Shown: positions 1 through 9,994 of the stretch, in pieces
How positions within the stretch are numbered: position 1 is the first letter of the stretch
Layout of the letters: each line of letters begins with the position of its first letter
Assembly: GCF_016679925.1 (NCBI RefSeq)
Contig: NZ_JAEQBW010000018.1
Location: forward strand, 1-47,263
DNA: 47,263 bases
Source: Marivirga aurantiaca
GTDB taxonomy: Bacteria; Bacteroidota; Bacteroidia; Cytophagales; Cyclobacteriaceae
Direction: 5' to 3'
Notes under the pieces: generated by a model
The model's input: only the letters and a program-made list of their open reading frames with translations
Told to the model about the DNA's origin: nothing
The model's database searches: none
Program-made: the position numbers and the translations under genes

Positions 1-1
1 C

Positions 2-3000
2 CAGTTCGAGGCTTTTGATCCGGCAACAGCTGCATGTGGAAGCTCTTATTATACCGTGGATGTAACCATTGACGAACCTGCCACTGTCAACATAACAACG
101 GCCGGGGCCAATATCTGCCAAAACCAGGTTATTTCTTTATCAGGAGATTTCTCAGGAAGTGCCTCTTCTGCTACATGGTCAGAAGATGGAAATGGTAGTT
201 TGTCCAATATCAGTGTTTCAGGAAATACGGTAACAGCAGATTATATTCCTGTACCTGCTGATGCCGGAAATACAATTATATTTACACTGACCACTGACAA
301 TCCTGCCAATACATGTGACCAGATAGCTGAAACAGTACAGTTTGTCATCGATGAAGCACCAATTTCTGCTATCACCACAACGGCCACTGAAGTCTGTGAG
401 GCTGATCCTTTTACTTTGCAGGGTACTGTTTCAGGTGGGGCCAATAACGGAGAATGGCAAATCAAGGCAGGGCAAGGGGCTTCAGTTGATGCTTCCGGTT
501 CCCTGACAGCTACCAACAACAACAGCGGAAGCTGGGAGGCTGTATTCACACCGAATGGTTCCTACTTCGGAGATGTTATTTTTGAGTTTGTTGCTTCAGC
601 TCCAAACTCCTGTTCCGACCATGTGGAAGAGCATACTCTTAATATAAGATTGTTGCCTAGTGTAACTGATTTATCTTATGATTTGTGTGAAGATGTAGCA
701 GGAATAGGAACAACGAATGTTGATTTAACCAGCTATAATACATTAGTTACTTCAGAAAACCCATCAAATATTACCATAGAATGGTTTTCCAACAGCAGTT
801 TATCCAATGCTGTATCAGATCCTACATCAGAGAATGTATCAGATAATACCACTTATTATGCCAAAGTAACGCTTTCAGCTACTAATTGCTTTGATAAAGC
901 AGAAGTAAGTTTTCAAATAGATCCGCAAGTTGTATTAACCGCGGGTTCAAATGAAGAAATTTGTGACGGTGAAGTTCTTGATTTGGCTAATTCAACAACT
1001 TTACCTAGCCAAAGTAATGCATCTTCATTATTATGGACTTCAAGTGGTGATGGGGAGTTTGATGATGAGACTACGTTAAGACCAAAGTATACCCCAGGCT
1101 CAAACGATTTGGCCAATAGTCCAATTACTCTCGAATTAACAGGTACTTCAAGTGGAGCATGTCCTACCGTGATAGACCAAATGGTGCTAACCATTAAACC
1201 AGTAGCGGTAATTAATCCAGTTTCAGATATTACTCTATGCCCCAATGATAACCAAGCCAGCATTCCTTTTAGTGCAAATTTATCCGGAGGTAATTTTTCA
1301 TGGTCTGCCACTAATTTCTCTCAATTAGGCTTAGGAAGTGGTAGTGGTAGTGGAAACTTCCCTGCATTCACAGCACAACCAAATGCAACTGGTGCTACAA
1401 TTGTTTCAGTGGTTACGGTAGATTACGAATTAAATAATTGTAATAGCATAAGTGAATCTTTTAATATTTCAATAAAGCCCACTCCTATTATTGAGGATAT
1501 TTCTAATTTCTCCATTTGCCCAGGGGATGATGTTGATGTTATATTTGAGGCTAATACGACAGGAGAAATCTTTTCATGGACCAATAATAATAATTCTATT
1601 GGTATAAGCTTAAATAGTACGGGTACAGGGGATTTGAGCTTTACAGCAAATGAAAATAATACAGGAAATCCTATTACAAGCATCTTTAACTATTCTGCAT
1701 TGCTTAATGATTGTAACAGCGTAACAAAAACCTTTACAATAACTTTGCAGCCTAAACCTGTAATTGATCCAATAACAGACATTGAAGTATGTTCATTTGA
1801 ATCGATAACCACAAACTATACAAGTAATGTAAGCGATGCTAATTTCACATGGACCAATGACAATACCAGTACTGGGATACCAGCATCAGGCTCCGGAAAT
1901 ATAGATGTAAATGCTGCAGAAAATCTGAGCGGAGTAGATGAAATAAGTAATATCGAAGTAACTGCTACAAAAAATGGTTGTATAAGTGTAGTGGAAAGTT
2001 TTACAGTAACCGTAAAACCAAAACCAATCTTAGGTTCACAAACGGATCTGGAGATTTGTCCGGGAGACACTATACCTTCTATAATTTTCACTGATAATTC
2101 TTCTGCTAACAGTACAATCACATGGACTGCCACTAATGCTTCCAATATAGGTTTACCTGCAAGTTCAGGAACGGGAAATATTCCTTCTTTCATTGCTAAA
2201 CCTAACAACACAACTTCAATTATCAATTCCAATATAACAGTTACCAGCAACTGGGATGGTTGTATCAGTACTTTGGTAAGCTTCCGTATTAAATTGAAAC
2301 CTACTCCTATCATGAATAGTGTAAGTGATAAAGTTGTTTGTGGTGGAGAGGTAATTACTACAAGCTTTAGCAATAGCCTGGGAACAGCAGGAACTACCTA
2401 TAACTGGAGCAATAGTAATACAGCAATAGGATTGCCTGCAAGTGGCTCTGAAGATTTAAATTTTTCAGCCGCTACTAACACTACCGGACTCCCTATTGAA
2501 GCTACTATATCCGTAATAGCTTCTAATAATGGTTGTGAAAGCCCTGAAGAAACTTTTAAAATAATCATTAATCCTACCCCTGTAATTTCTTCTATTGCAA
2601 ATCAATCTTTTTGTTCAGAAGAAGTTATTTCAATACCATTCAACATAGACATAACAGGAGCATCTTTAAGCATTACCAATTCCAATTCTGCAATAGTGAT
2701 GAGTTCTCCGGTAATTAATGGTAATAATATTGAGTTTACAACTGCCAATAATACTTCAGGCTCTGATTTAACAGGAACTTTTGTATTAACAGCGGAAAAA
2801 GAGGGATGCGAAGAATCTGAAAGCTTTGAGGTAACCCTTAAAAACAAGCCTGTAGTAAGTGCAGAAAGTGATGAACCTGCCTTATGTGCAAGTGATATAG
2901 TGAGTAGCCGTACATTTAACCATGATAGTGGATCCGGTACATTTTCATGGGAAATAACAAATACTGACCTAATAGGAGATGCAACACCTCCAACCGGGTC

Positions 3001-6000
3001 TGGAAACTTCCCTGGATTTGAGCTAGCAGAAAACCTGACTGGTGAAGACATAACAGCTTATGTAAAATATTTTAGCGAAAGCAATAGCTGTCGAAGCGAG
3101 GAAGACTCATTTAAAGTTACTTTAAAACCATCTCCTGTTATTCTAACTTCCGATACAGTGTTTTGTGCCGGGGATTTGGTAAATATCATTTTTGATGTCA
3201 ATACAGCATCAGGAGGTACTTTCTTCTGGACAAATGACAACACCTCTATTGGAATAAACAATGCTTCCGGAACAACTTCCGGGCCTATTACCCCGAATGG
3301 CTTTACAGCTATTAACAATTCCACTACTACTGATAATGTAGCTAATATTACAGTATATGGAGATGTAAATGGATGTATTGGCCCTGTAAAAACAATAGAA
3401 GTAAGAGTGAAACCTATCCCAATTTTTAGTGCTGACAATGATTTCATTCAGGAAAGTTGTTCTGGTGATAATTTTATTTTCACTCCGGAATCAAACATTT
3501 CTACTACACTATTTGAATGGGAGCTAATTTCTTCACCAACATCTGTTAGTGGGGCAGTGAACAATGGTTCAGGTGAAATTAATTTAACGCTAACCAATAC
3601 TTCTTCATCCGTACAAACAGTAAAGTATCAAATTACACCAGTAAACAGTAATTGTGAAGGTGTTGCTGAAGAACTTCAGATAAATGTATTTCCTGAAATT
3701 AATTTTGAAAATATTTCTGAAAGGTATTTTGTATGTAGTGGTCAACCATTTACTCTTGATATTTCTATTGATCAGAACATAAGTGGGATTGTATACGAAT
3801 GGCAGGTTAGTAGCAATGATGCGGGGGCTACTTCCGGTTCAGGTTCTACAGTATCGGGCACAATCTATAATACTAAAACAGAAGATTTTGAAAATGATAC
3901 CGTCTTATATAGTATTACTCCTACATTAAACAACGGGCTATGCGTAGGCCCGACAGAATTAGTGGAAGTAATTATCAATCAGGAAGCTATTGTAAATGCA
4001 GGCGAAGACAGAACTGTTTGTGAAGGAGAAGAAATAACTTTAACTGCTGAGATAAGCGGAAGTGCCAGTATAGGTTCCTGGACAGGCGGAGAAGGCACAT
4101 TTTCCAATAGAAACTCACGTAACACATTCTATCAGCCTGCCGAAAGTGAGACGGGTAGTGTGATTACATTTACATTTACGAGTGATGATCCGGCAGGACC
4201 TTGTAGCGCAGGATCTGATGAAGTTAACATTACCATCGACAATTTGCCTGTTGCTTTAATTCTTAACAATCCATTTCCGGATGAAGTATATTGTATTAAG
4301 AATGAACCTAAAGAATTAACAGGGTTTGATCCAAGCGGGACTTTTTCAGGAGATGGTGTTTATTATGATAGTATTGCCAGCAAATATTTCTTTGATCCGG
4401 TACTTGCAGGAGTAGGTGGCCCTTACAATATTATTCATGAAGTCATCAATAGTAATGACTGTAAAAACTCCACATCTGTTAAAGTAGAAGTATCAAATGG
4501 TCCTGATGCAGAATTTAGCTTTAACGCCAGTCCTAACAAATTTGTATGCCCGAATGGGAATGTGGAGCTATCTCCTAAAACCCTCGGGGGTACATTTTCA
4601 GGTAATGGGGTGAGATTTAATACAAGTAATAAACCGGTATTTGATCCAACAGCCAATGATGTGGAAGAAATGAACCTTATCACTTATACCATTACAGACC
4701 CTGTTGCAAATTGCACATCCTCTTATACAGATACAATCTTCGTACTACCAAGTCCGGAGCCTCTATTGAGAGCCGATAATTTATGTGAAATAGCCAATGG
4801 AGTAGTCATTACTGATTTATCGTCATATTCTACTGAAGAAGATTCAATAGATAATGCAGTATTCAGCATTTCAGCAAACAACACTACTTTTAATTCAGGA
4901 GACACCATTATTTTCGCTACTCCCGGCACCAAGAACATTACCTTAACAATTACAACTAGCTTAGGTTGCAGATTTAGTAAACTCATACCAATTGAAGTTG
5001 GAAATATTCAGGAAGTTGATTTCAATTTTGAGAATGTGAGTACAAGTCTGGAAGGCACACAAGGCACCAGGTTCTTTGATGAATCTTCAGTAGATAATAA
5101 TAATCCGATTACAAACTGGTACTGGGATTTTGGAGACCCTTCTTCAGGAGCAAACAATACCTCTACAGATCAAAACCCGGAACATAATTTCGAATTAAGT
5201 GGCACTTATAATGTTACCCTTATTATTGAAACTACGCTAGGTTGTTCCGATACCTTGAGCAAGGCTTTAAGTATATTACCATTTATATCCAATTATCCTT
5301 ATTTGGAGGATTTCGAAAATGATCAGGCAGGTTGGAGTACAGAATCATCAGATACGCTCACAAGTTCATGGAACTACCTTTTTGAAAGTGAAATTTTTAA
5401 AGAAAATGGAAAGAATACTTCCATGTTCTGGAAGACCATTTATAAAGGAGAAGCAGGTTTTAGAAGGAATGAAAATTCGTATCTAAATGCCCCTAATTTT
5501 GATTTGAGCAGCCTGGAAAGACCTATGTTAGCTTTTGATATGTGGTTAGATGTGGAAGATCAGAATAGGGCCGGTGCCATTATTGAATACTCTTTAAATG
5601 GAAACGACTGGAAAGTACTTGGCGGAATTGACGACCCACTCAACTGGTATAATACCACTACACTTAATGCTATTGGTGATACTTCTTCAAATAAAGACCA
5701 GGTGGCATGGTCATACTTCAAAAATGAAGAATGGCACTGGAAAAGGGTGGCTTATCCTTTAGATAATCTTAAATCCTTAGGAAGTAATGTGCTTTTCAGG
5801 ATTAATTTTAAAGGTAACGAAAATGAAAATTCTACAGGGATGGCCATTGACAATTTCTACGTGGGCGAAAGGAATAAGAATGTATTGCTGGAAAATTTCA
5901 CCAATTTAAATGCAGTTGATTATGTTCAAAAGAAGGAGAATATTTATTCCTTAATGAATAGTGACTTTGGATTGGATATTATAAAGCTACAGTTCCATAC

Positions 6001-6844
6001 CTCCTACCCTCTATCAGATACACTCAATAGCAGAAATAAGCTGCAACTGGATAGCAGAGCTTCTCTTTATGGTATCAATACTTCTACAAGAATGGTTTTA
6101 GATGGCGCACCTATCCTGGAAGAAGAAAGTATACTGGCAGAAACAACCAAAAAAACCATTAGGGAAAGATCTTTACAAGAGCCTGTTGATATTATCAAAG
6201 TAAAAATTGATACAACTGCGGAAAATCATTTGGTTAAATTTGAGGCTCAATTTACTTATGATACCAGTAAAATCAAGAATCGGGAATTGGCAGTCTATTT
6301 CTTTATTATAGAAAAGAGAATTAAAAATGATAACAGTAGTGATTCATTGGTGAACATTGTGAGGAGAATACTTCCGGACATTAATGGTGAGATATTGATA
6401 GGTCAAAATGAGGATAAGAAATTCATTTATGAATGGAGAGTCAAGTCCAACTATTCAGACAATGATTTGGCTATTGTATCAGTCCTACAGGATTTAAATA
6501 CTAATGAAGTTTTACAATCCACTATTACTGATATAAATTCTGAAAAATCAATACATCAAGATGATATACTCGCAGCTATCTCACAAATAAATCTATCAGA
6601 CATCATTATCTACCCGAATCCGTCCAAGGACAAAGTGTATTTTGAGCTACCTCAAATCACCTTAGAGGAAATGAAATACCTGATCCTGGACAATACAGGT
6701 AAAATAATTAAAAGCAGTACGATCCCAAGAGGGGAAAAAAGGCATGAAGTTTCTTTAAGAGGTGTAAGTTCAGGAGTATACCATGTGCTGTTTAAAGATA
6801 GTAATGGTAGTATCTCCAAAAAGAAAATTGTGTTAATTGATTGA
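2..6844 (+). CDS. Giant PKD-repeat surface protein with T9SS sorting domain (5' partial)
   Basis: The reading frame is open to the left edge, so this is the 3' part of a longer gene; a GTG at 56 is in frame but has no claim to be the real start. Residue numbers here count from that GTG. About ten tandem modules of ~92 residues (roughly 380-1310) each begin near a K-P-x-P-I/V motif, carry one Cys near each end and look like Ig/PKD-like beta-sandwiches. A classical PKD domain with the signature WYWDFGDP follows at ~1656-1740. Next come a jelly-roll-like segment starting YLEDFEND (~1743-1940) and an Omp28-like segment from ~1941 (VLLENFTN) that lacks the usual CxxC. The last ~80 residues (IIIYPNPSKDKVYFELP to KKKIVLID) are a type A T9SS C-terminal sorting domain. 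The protein should be exported to the cell surface, probably as an adhesin or matrix protein; ligand unknown. Family assignment is firm, function is inferred. Confidence 0.9.
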   Translation, partial: QFEAFDPATAACGSSYYTVDVTIDEPATVNITTAGANICQNQVISLSGDFSGSASSATWSEDGNGSLSNISVSGNTVTADYIPVPADAGNTIIFTLTTDNPANTCDQIAETVQFVIDEAPISAITTTATEVCEADPFTLQGTVSGGANNGEWQIKAGQGASVDASGSLTATNNNSGSWEAVFTPNGSYFGDVIFEFVASAPNSCSDHVEEHTLNIRLLPSVTDLSYDLCEDVAGIGTTNVDLTSYNTLVTSENPSNITIEWFSNSSLSNAVSDPTSENVSDNTTYYAKVTLSATNCFDKAEVSFQIDPQVVLTAGSNEEICDGEVLDLANSTTLPSQSNASSLLWTSSGDGEFDDETTLRPKYTPGSNDLANSPITLELTGTSSGACPTVIDQMVLTIKPVAVINPVSDITLCPNDNQASIPFSANLSGGNFSWSATNFSQLGLGSGSGSGNFPAFTAQPNATGATIVSVVTVDYELNNCNSISESFNISIKPTPIIEDISNFSICPGDDVDVIFEANTTGEIFSWTNNNNSIGISLNSTGTGDLSFTANENNTGNPITSIFNYSALLNDCNSVTKTFTITLQPKPVIDPITDIEVCSFESITTNYTSNVSDANFTWTNDNTSTGIPASGSGNIDVNAAENLSGVDEISNIEVTATKNGCISVVESFTVTVKPKPILGSQTDLEICPGDTIPSIIFTDNSSANSTITWTATNASNIGLPASSGTGNIPSFIAKPNNTTSIINSNITVTSNWDGCISTLVSFRIKLKPTPIMNSVSDKVVCGGEVITTSFSNSLGTAGTTYNWSNSNTAIGLPASGSEDLNFSAATNTTGLPIEATISVIASNNGCESPEETFKIIINPTPVISSIANQSFCSEEVISIPFNIDITGASLSITNSNSAIVMSSPVINGNNIEFTTANNTSGSDLTGTFVLTAEKEGCEESESFEVTLKNKPVVSAESDEPALCASDIVSSRTFNHDSGSGTFSWEITNTDLIGDATPPTGSGNFPGFELAENLTGEDITAYVKYFSESNSCRSEEDSFKVTLKPSPVILTSDTVFCAGDLVNIIFDVNTASGGTFFWTNDNTSIGINNASGTTSGPITPNGFTAINNSTTTDNVANITVYGDVNGCIGPVKTIEVRVKPIPIFSADNDFIQESCSGDNFIFTPESNISTTLFEWELISSPTSVSGAVNNGSGEINLTLTNTSSSVQTVKYQITPVNSNCEGVAEELQINVFPEINFENISERYFVCSGQPFTLDISIDQNISGIVYEWQVSSNDAGATSGSGSTVSGTIYNTKTEDFENDTVLYSITPTLNNGLCVGPTELVEVIINQEAIVNAGEDRTVCEGEEITLTAEISGSASIGSWTGGEGTFSNRNSRNTFYQPAESETGSVITFTFTSDDPAGPCSAGSDEVNITIDNLPVALILNNPFPDEVYCIKNEPKELTGFDPSGTFSGDGVYYDSIASKYFFDPVLAGVGGPYNIIHEVINSNDCKNSTSVKVEVSNGPDAEFSFNASPNKFVCPNGNVELSPKTLGGTFSGNGVRFNTSNKPVFDPTANDVEEMNLITYTITDPVANCTSSYTDTIFVLPSPEPLLRADNLCEIANGVVITDLSSYSTEEDSIDNAVFSISANNTTFNSGDTIIFATPGTKNITLTITTSLGCRFSKLIPIEVGNIQEVDFNFENVSTSLEGTQGTRFFDESSVDNNNPITNWYWDFGDPSSGANNTSTDQNPEHNFELSGTYNVTLIIETTLGCSDTLSKALSILPFISNYPYLEDFENDQAGWSTESSDTLTSSWNYLFESEIFKENGKNTSMFWKTIYKGEAGFRRNENSYLNAPNFDLSSLERPMLAFDMWLDVEDQNRAGAIIEYSLNGNDWKVLGGIDDPLNWYNTTTLNAIGDTSSNKDQVAWSYFKNEEWHWKRVAYPLDNLKSLGSNVLFRINFKGNENENSTGMAIDNFYVGERNKNVLLENFTNLNAVDYVQKKENIYSLMNSDFGLDIIKLQFHTSYPLSDTLNSRNKLQLDSRASLYGINTSTRMVLDGAPILEEESILAETTKKTIRERSLQEPVDIIKVKIDTTAENHLVKFEAQFTYDTSKIKNRELAVYFFIIEKRIKNDNSSDSLVNIVRRILPDINGEILIGQNEDKKFIYEWRVKSNYSDNDLAIVSVLQDLNTNEVLQSTITDINSEKSIHQDDILAAISQINLSDIIIYPNPSKDKVYFELPQITLEEMKYLILDNTGKIIKSSTIPRGEKRHEVSLRGVSSGVYHVLFKDSNGSISKKKIVLID

Positions 6845-7035
6845 TCTTAACTTGGCGTAATGAATTCATTTATTGTAACTGTAATATCTACTTTCCATTC
6901 GTATCTCCAAAAAGAATAAACCTTATTTATATATAATAGTTTATTCTTTTAAGTGATATATCTATCATTACCCAAAAACAAAGTAGCCTGATTTGAAGTT
7001 AAAATATTAATAAAATGTACTTTAAAAATCATCTT

Positions 7036-7064
7036 ATCAGTCTGTTTTAAAAGACTGATTTTTT
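7036..7064 (+). terminator. Intrinsic terminator after the giant adhesin gene
   Basis: An 8-bp perfect stem (ATCAGTCT / AGACTGAT) with an 8-base loop is followed directly by a run of T. It lies between the adhesin stop (6844) and gltA (7130), in the correct orientation to end the adhesin transcript. Confidence 0.7.
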
Positions 7065-7129
7065 GTTTAATTTCGGGTAATTAATCGTTAATTCAAGTTT
7101 TTACTATCAATTATATAACTTAAATCTAC

Positions 7130-8416
7130 ATGTCAGATCAAGCAAAATTATCATACGGAGGAAAAGACTACACTTTAGCTGTTGTTGAGGGAACTGAAAA
7201 TGAAAAAGCAGTTGATATCAGCAAATTGAGAGCTGATAGTGGGCTTATTACTATAGACCCCGGTTTTAAAAATACAGGCTCCACCAAAAGTGCGATCACT
7301 TTTTTAGATGGTGAAGAAGGTATTTTAAGATACAGAGGTTACTCCATTGAAGACTTGGCCGAAAAATCTACTTTTCTAGAAGTTTCCTATTTATTGATTT
7401 ATGGTGAATTGCCTACCTCTGATGAATTAGAGATATTTCAGAAAAAAATAACTACCCATACCTTAGTTCATGAAGATATTAAAACCATATTGGATGGTTT
7501 CCCCTCTAATGCACACCCGATGGGTGTTTTATCTTCTTTGGTTTGTTCACTTACAGCATTTTACCCGGGAGCACTTGACCCTAACAGATCTGCGGAAGCG
7601 GTTGATTTAAGTATTATTAGAATTTTAGCTAAAATGCCAACATTTGCTGCCTGGGCCTATAAAAACCAGGTAGGTCATCCTGTTAATTACCCTGACAATG
7701 AATTGGACTATTGTTCTAATTTCTTAAAAATGATGTTTGCCTTACCCGCAGAGAGGTATAAAGCCAATCCTGTAGTAGCAAGGGCTTTGGATCAATTGTT
7801 GATCCTTCATGCTGATCATGAGCAAAACTGTTCAACATCAACTGTGAGGATTGTGGGAAGCTCTCAAGCCAGCTTATATGCCTCCATATCTGCGGGAATC
7901 AATGCTCTTTGGGGACCATTACATGGTGGTGCTAATCAGGCAGTTTTAGAAATGCTGGAAGAAATCCAGGAAGCTGGTGGAGATACTGCGAAATTTATTG
8001 ACAAAGCCAAAGATAAAAACGATCCTTTCCGTTTGATGGGATTTGGGCACAGGGTTTACAAAAACTTTGATCCACGAGCTAAAATCATTAAAAAAGCAGC
8101 TGATGACGTTTTAGAGCAATTAGGAGTAGATGATCCATTATTGGACATTGCCAAGCAGCTGGAAGAAATTGCTTTAAGTGATCCTTATTTTGTGGAGAAA
8201 AAGCTTTACCCTAATGTGGATTTCTATTCAGGTATCATTTACCGTGCAATGGGCATACCAACAGAAATGTTTACGGTAATGTTTGCCATTGGCCGTTTAC
8301 CAGGTTGGATAGCCCAATGGAAAGAGATGAGGGAAAACAATGAACCTATTGGTCGTCCAAGACAAGTTTACACAGGCTATAACCACAGACCTTATGTGGA
8401 ATCCAATAAAAGATAA
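7130..8416 (+). CDS. gltA: Citrate synthase
   Basis: Citrate synthase condenses oxaloacetate and acetyl-CoA to citrate, the entry step of the TCA cycle, in the cytoplasm. The 428-residue length matches the hexameric Gram-negative type II enzymes (E. coli GltA has 427). The catalytic triad can be placed: His265 in LHGGANQ, His307 in MGFGHRVYKNFDPRAK and Asp364 in NVDFYSGIIYRAMGIP, close to the E. coli positions 264, 305 and 362. The N-terminal ~60 residues form the small beta domain typical of this type. The gene is bracketed by terminator-like hairpins on both sides and is probably monocistronic. The ATG start has no Shine-Dalgarno site, as is normal in this phylum. Confidence 0.98.
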   Translation: MSDQAKLSYGGKDYTLAVVEGTENEKAVDISKLRADSGLITIDPGFKNTGSTKSAITFLDGEEGILRYRGYSIEDLAEKSTFLEVSYLLIYGELPTSDELEIFQKKITTHTLVHEDIKTILDGFPSNAHPMGVLSSLVCSLTAFYPGALDPNRSAEAVDLSIIRILAKMPTFAAWAYKNQVGHPVNYPDNELDYCSNFLKMMFALPAERYKANPVVARALDQLLILHADHEQNCSTSTVRIVGSSQASLYASISAGINALWGPLHGGANQAVLEMLEEIQEAGGDTAKFIDKAKDKNDPFRLMGFGHRVYKNFDPRAKIIKKAADDVLEQLGVDDPLLDIAKQLEEIALSDPYFVEKKLYPNVDFYSGIIYRAMGIPTEMFTVMFAIGRLPGWIAQWKEMRENNEPIGRPRQVYTGYNHRPYVESNKR

Positions 8417-8440
8417 CGTTCTCAAATATAATTAATAGCC

Positions 8441-8475
8441 AAAAAGTCAATCTATTGTAATAGGTTGACTTTTTT
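8441..8475 (+). terminator. Intrinsic terminator after gltA
   Basis: A 14-bp stem starting AAAAAGTCAA and ending TTGACTTTTT, with one G-T wobble, encloses the loop TTGTAA and ends in a T-run 55 bases after the gltA stop. Confidence 0.85.
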
Positions 8476-8517
8476 ACATTAAACCCAATAACATTCATAC
8501 ATCAATAATAATAAAAA

Positions 8518-8778
8518 ATGAGTTTACAAGAAGATTTTAAAAATGCTGCAGAACGTTCTAAAACTGATATTGCAGAACGTCCTTCCAATGAAGATTTGTT
8601 AAAACTATATGCTTTATATAAACAAGCAGATGAAGGTGATATTACGGGTGAGAGACCAGGAGGCTTCGATTTTAAAGCCATTGCCAAATATAATGCATGG
8701 GAAGAATTAAAAGGCAAACCTAAAGAGGAAGCCATGCAGGAATATATTGATTTAGTTAATAAACTAGCCAGCAAGTAA
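8518..8778 (+). CDS. Acyl-CoA-binding protein (ACBP family)
   Basis: This 86-residue protein is a complete ACBP domain, a four-helix bundle that binds medium- and long-chain acyl-CoA esters in the cytoplasm. It shows the family signature in order: YALYKQADEGDITGERPGGFD, then AKYNAWEELKGKPKEEAM, then QEYIDLV. The tyrosine and lysine of YxLYKQA and the later AKYxAW are the residues that contact the CoA part in known ACBPs. The gene starts at an ATG 43 bases after the gltA terminator and ends 10 bases before the aminotransferase start, so it may head that operon. A role in buffering acyl-CoA for lipid synthesis or breakdown is known for the family; nothing here shows a special role. Confidence 0.95.
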   Translation: MSLQEDFKNAAERSKTDIAERPSNEDLLKLYALYKQADEGDITGERPGGFDFKAIAKYNAWEELKGKPKEEAMQEYIDLVNKLASK

Positions 8779-8788
8779 TTTCAATAAA

Positions 8789-9994
8789 GTGACCGTGCCA
8801 TCATCAGCAAAACAAATCTTTCTTGACCATATAGCGCAAACTACGCCTTTTCCCTTTCTATTGGAGATTGAAAAAGCAGAGGGGATTTACCTCTATGAAA
8901 AATCCGGAAAAGCTTATATGGATTTGATTTCAGGTGTGGGTGTCAGTAACCTGGGACACCAGCACCCAAAAGTAATTGCTGCCATACAAAAGCAGGTAGA
9001 GAAACACCTGCATGTTATGGTGTACGGTGAATATGTGCAGTCTGCTTCAAATGATCTGGCGGAAATACTTGTAAAGCATTTACCTGGTTCATTAAACTGT
9101 GTCTATTTTACCAATAGCGGAGCCGAAGCCATTGAAGGTGCACTTAAGTTGGCCAAAAGATATACAGGAAGAACAGAAATGATTGCTTTCCGTGGAGCAT
9201 ACCATGGAAGTACACATGGTGCCTTAAGTGTTTCCGGTAATGAAAAGAAAAAATACGCATTCAGGCCACTCTTACCGGATGTTAGGTTCCTGAGATTTAA
9301 TAAAGCCGAAGACCTTGATCAAATCACCACTAAAACAGCCTGTGTATTAATGGAAACCATACAGGGTGATGCTGGAGTAAGAATTCCCAATCAATCTTAT
9401 ATGGAAGCTGTAAGGCAGAAATGCAATGAGACAGGCGCCATGCTCATTTTTGACGAGATTCAAACGGGTATTGGCAGAACTGGAAAACTTTTTGCCTTTG
9501 AGCATTTTGGAATAAGTCCGGATATCCTTTGCAGTGCGAAAGCTTTGGGTGGTGGTTTGCCCTTAGGCGCTTTTATAGCAGATAAGGAGATGATGAGACA
9601 TCTGACATTCAATCCTATGCTAGGACATATCACAACCTTTGGAGGTAACCCTGTTGCCTGTGCAGCTGCCGTGGCTACTTTGCAAGTACTGACAGAGGAC
9701 CATTTATTAGAAACAGTGGAATCAAAAGGAGCATTGTTTGAAAAACTCATCCGGCATGATTCCATAAAAGAGATAAGAAGAAAAGGGTTGTTATTTGCTT
9801 TCGAGTTTGAAACGGAAGAAGAAGTTTTCGGAATAGTAGAAGAATGTATGGAGCAAGGAGTAATTTGCTTTTGGTTTCTTTCATGCCCTAATAGTTTCAG
9901 GATTGCCCCGCCCCTTACTATTAGCGAAGGAGAAATTAAAAAAGCCTGCACTATCATCAATGAAGCTATTGCAAAAGTTCAGGCCAAGAAATGA
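8789..9994 (+). CDS. Class III PLP-dependent aminotransferase
   Basis: The 401-residue protein is a fold-type I, class III aminotransferase (acetylornithine / 4-aminobutyrate aminotransferase group) using pyridoxal phosphate. Visible motifs are the N-terminal LISGVGVSNLGHQHPKV, the cofactor-phosphate segment YFTNSGAEAIEGALKLA, the LIFDEIQTGIGRTGKLFA block with the PLP-stacking Asp, and the Schiff-base lysine Lys251 in SAKALGGGLPLGA. The start is GTG at 8789 (a second GTG at 8795 is possible), because no ATG lies near the expected N-terminus. Its stop overlaps the next start by four bases (ATGA at 9991-9994), so translation is likely coupled. The amino donor cannot be decided from sequence; relatives in this phylum are usually annotated only as aspartate aminotransferase family. 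Confidence 0.93.
   Translation: MTVPSSAKQIFLDHIAQTTPFPFLLEIEKAEGIYLYEKSGKAYMDLISGVGVSNLGHQHPKVIAAIQKQVEKHLHVMVYGEYVQSASNDLAEILVKHLPGSLNCVYFTNSGAEAIEGALKLAKRYTGRTEMIAFRGAYHGSTHGALSVSGNEKKKYAFRPLLPDVRFLRFNKAEDLDQITTKTACVLMETIQGDAGVRIPNQSYMEAVRQKCNETGAMLIFDEIQTGIGRTGKLFAFEHFGISPDILCSAKALGGGLPLGAFIADKEMMRHLTFNPMLGHITTFGGNPVACAAAVATLQVLTEDHLLETVESKGALFEKLIRHDSIKEIRRKGLLFAFEFETEEEVFGIVEECMEQGVICFWFLSCPNSFRIAPPLTISEGEIKKACTIINEAIAKVQAKK

Noticed and set aside
1816-2373. Long antisense open frames opposite the giant adhesin gene
   Set aside because: They mirror the biased Ser/Thr/Asn-rich repeat codons of the real gene and have no family resemblance.
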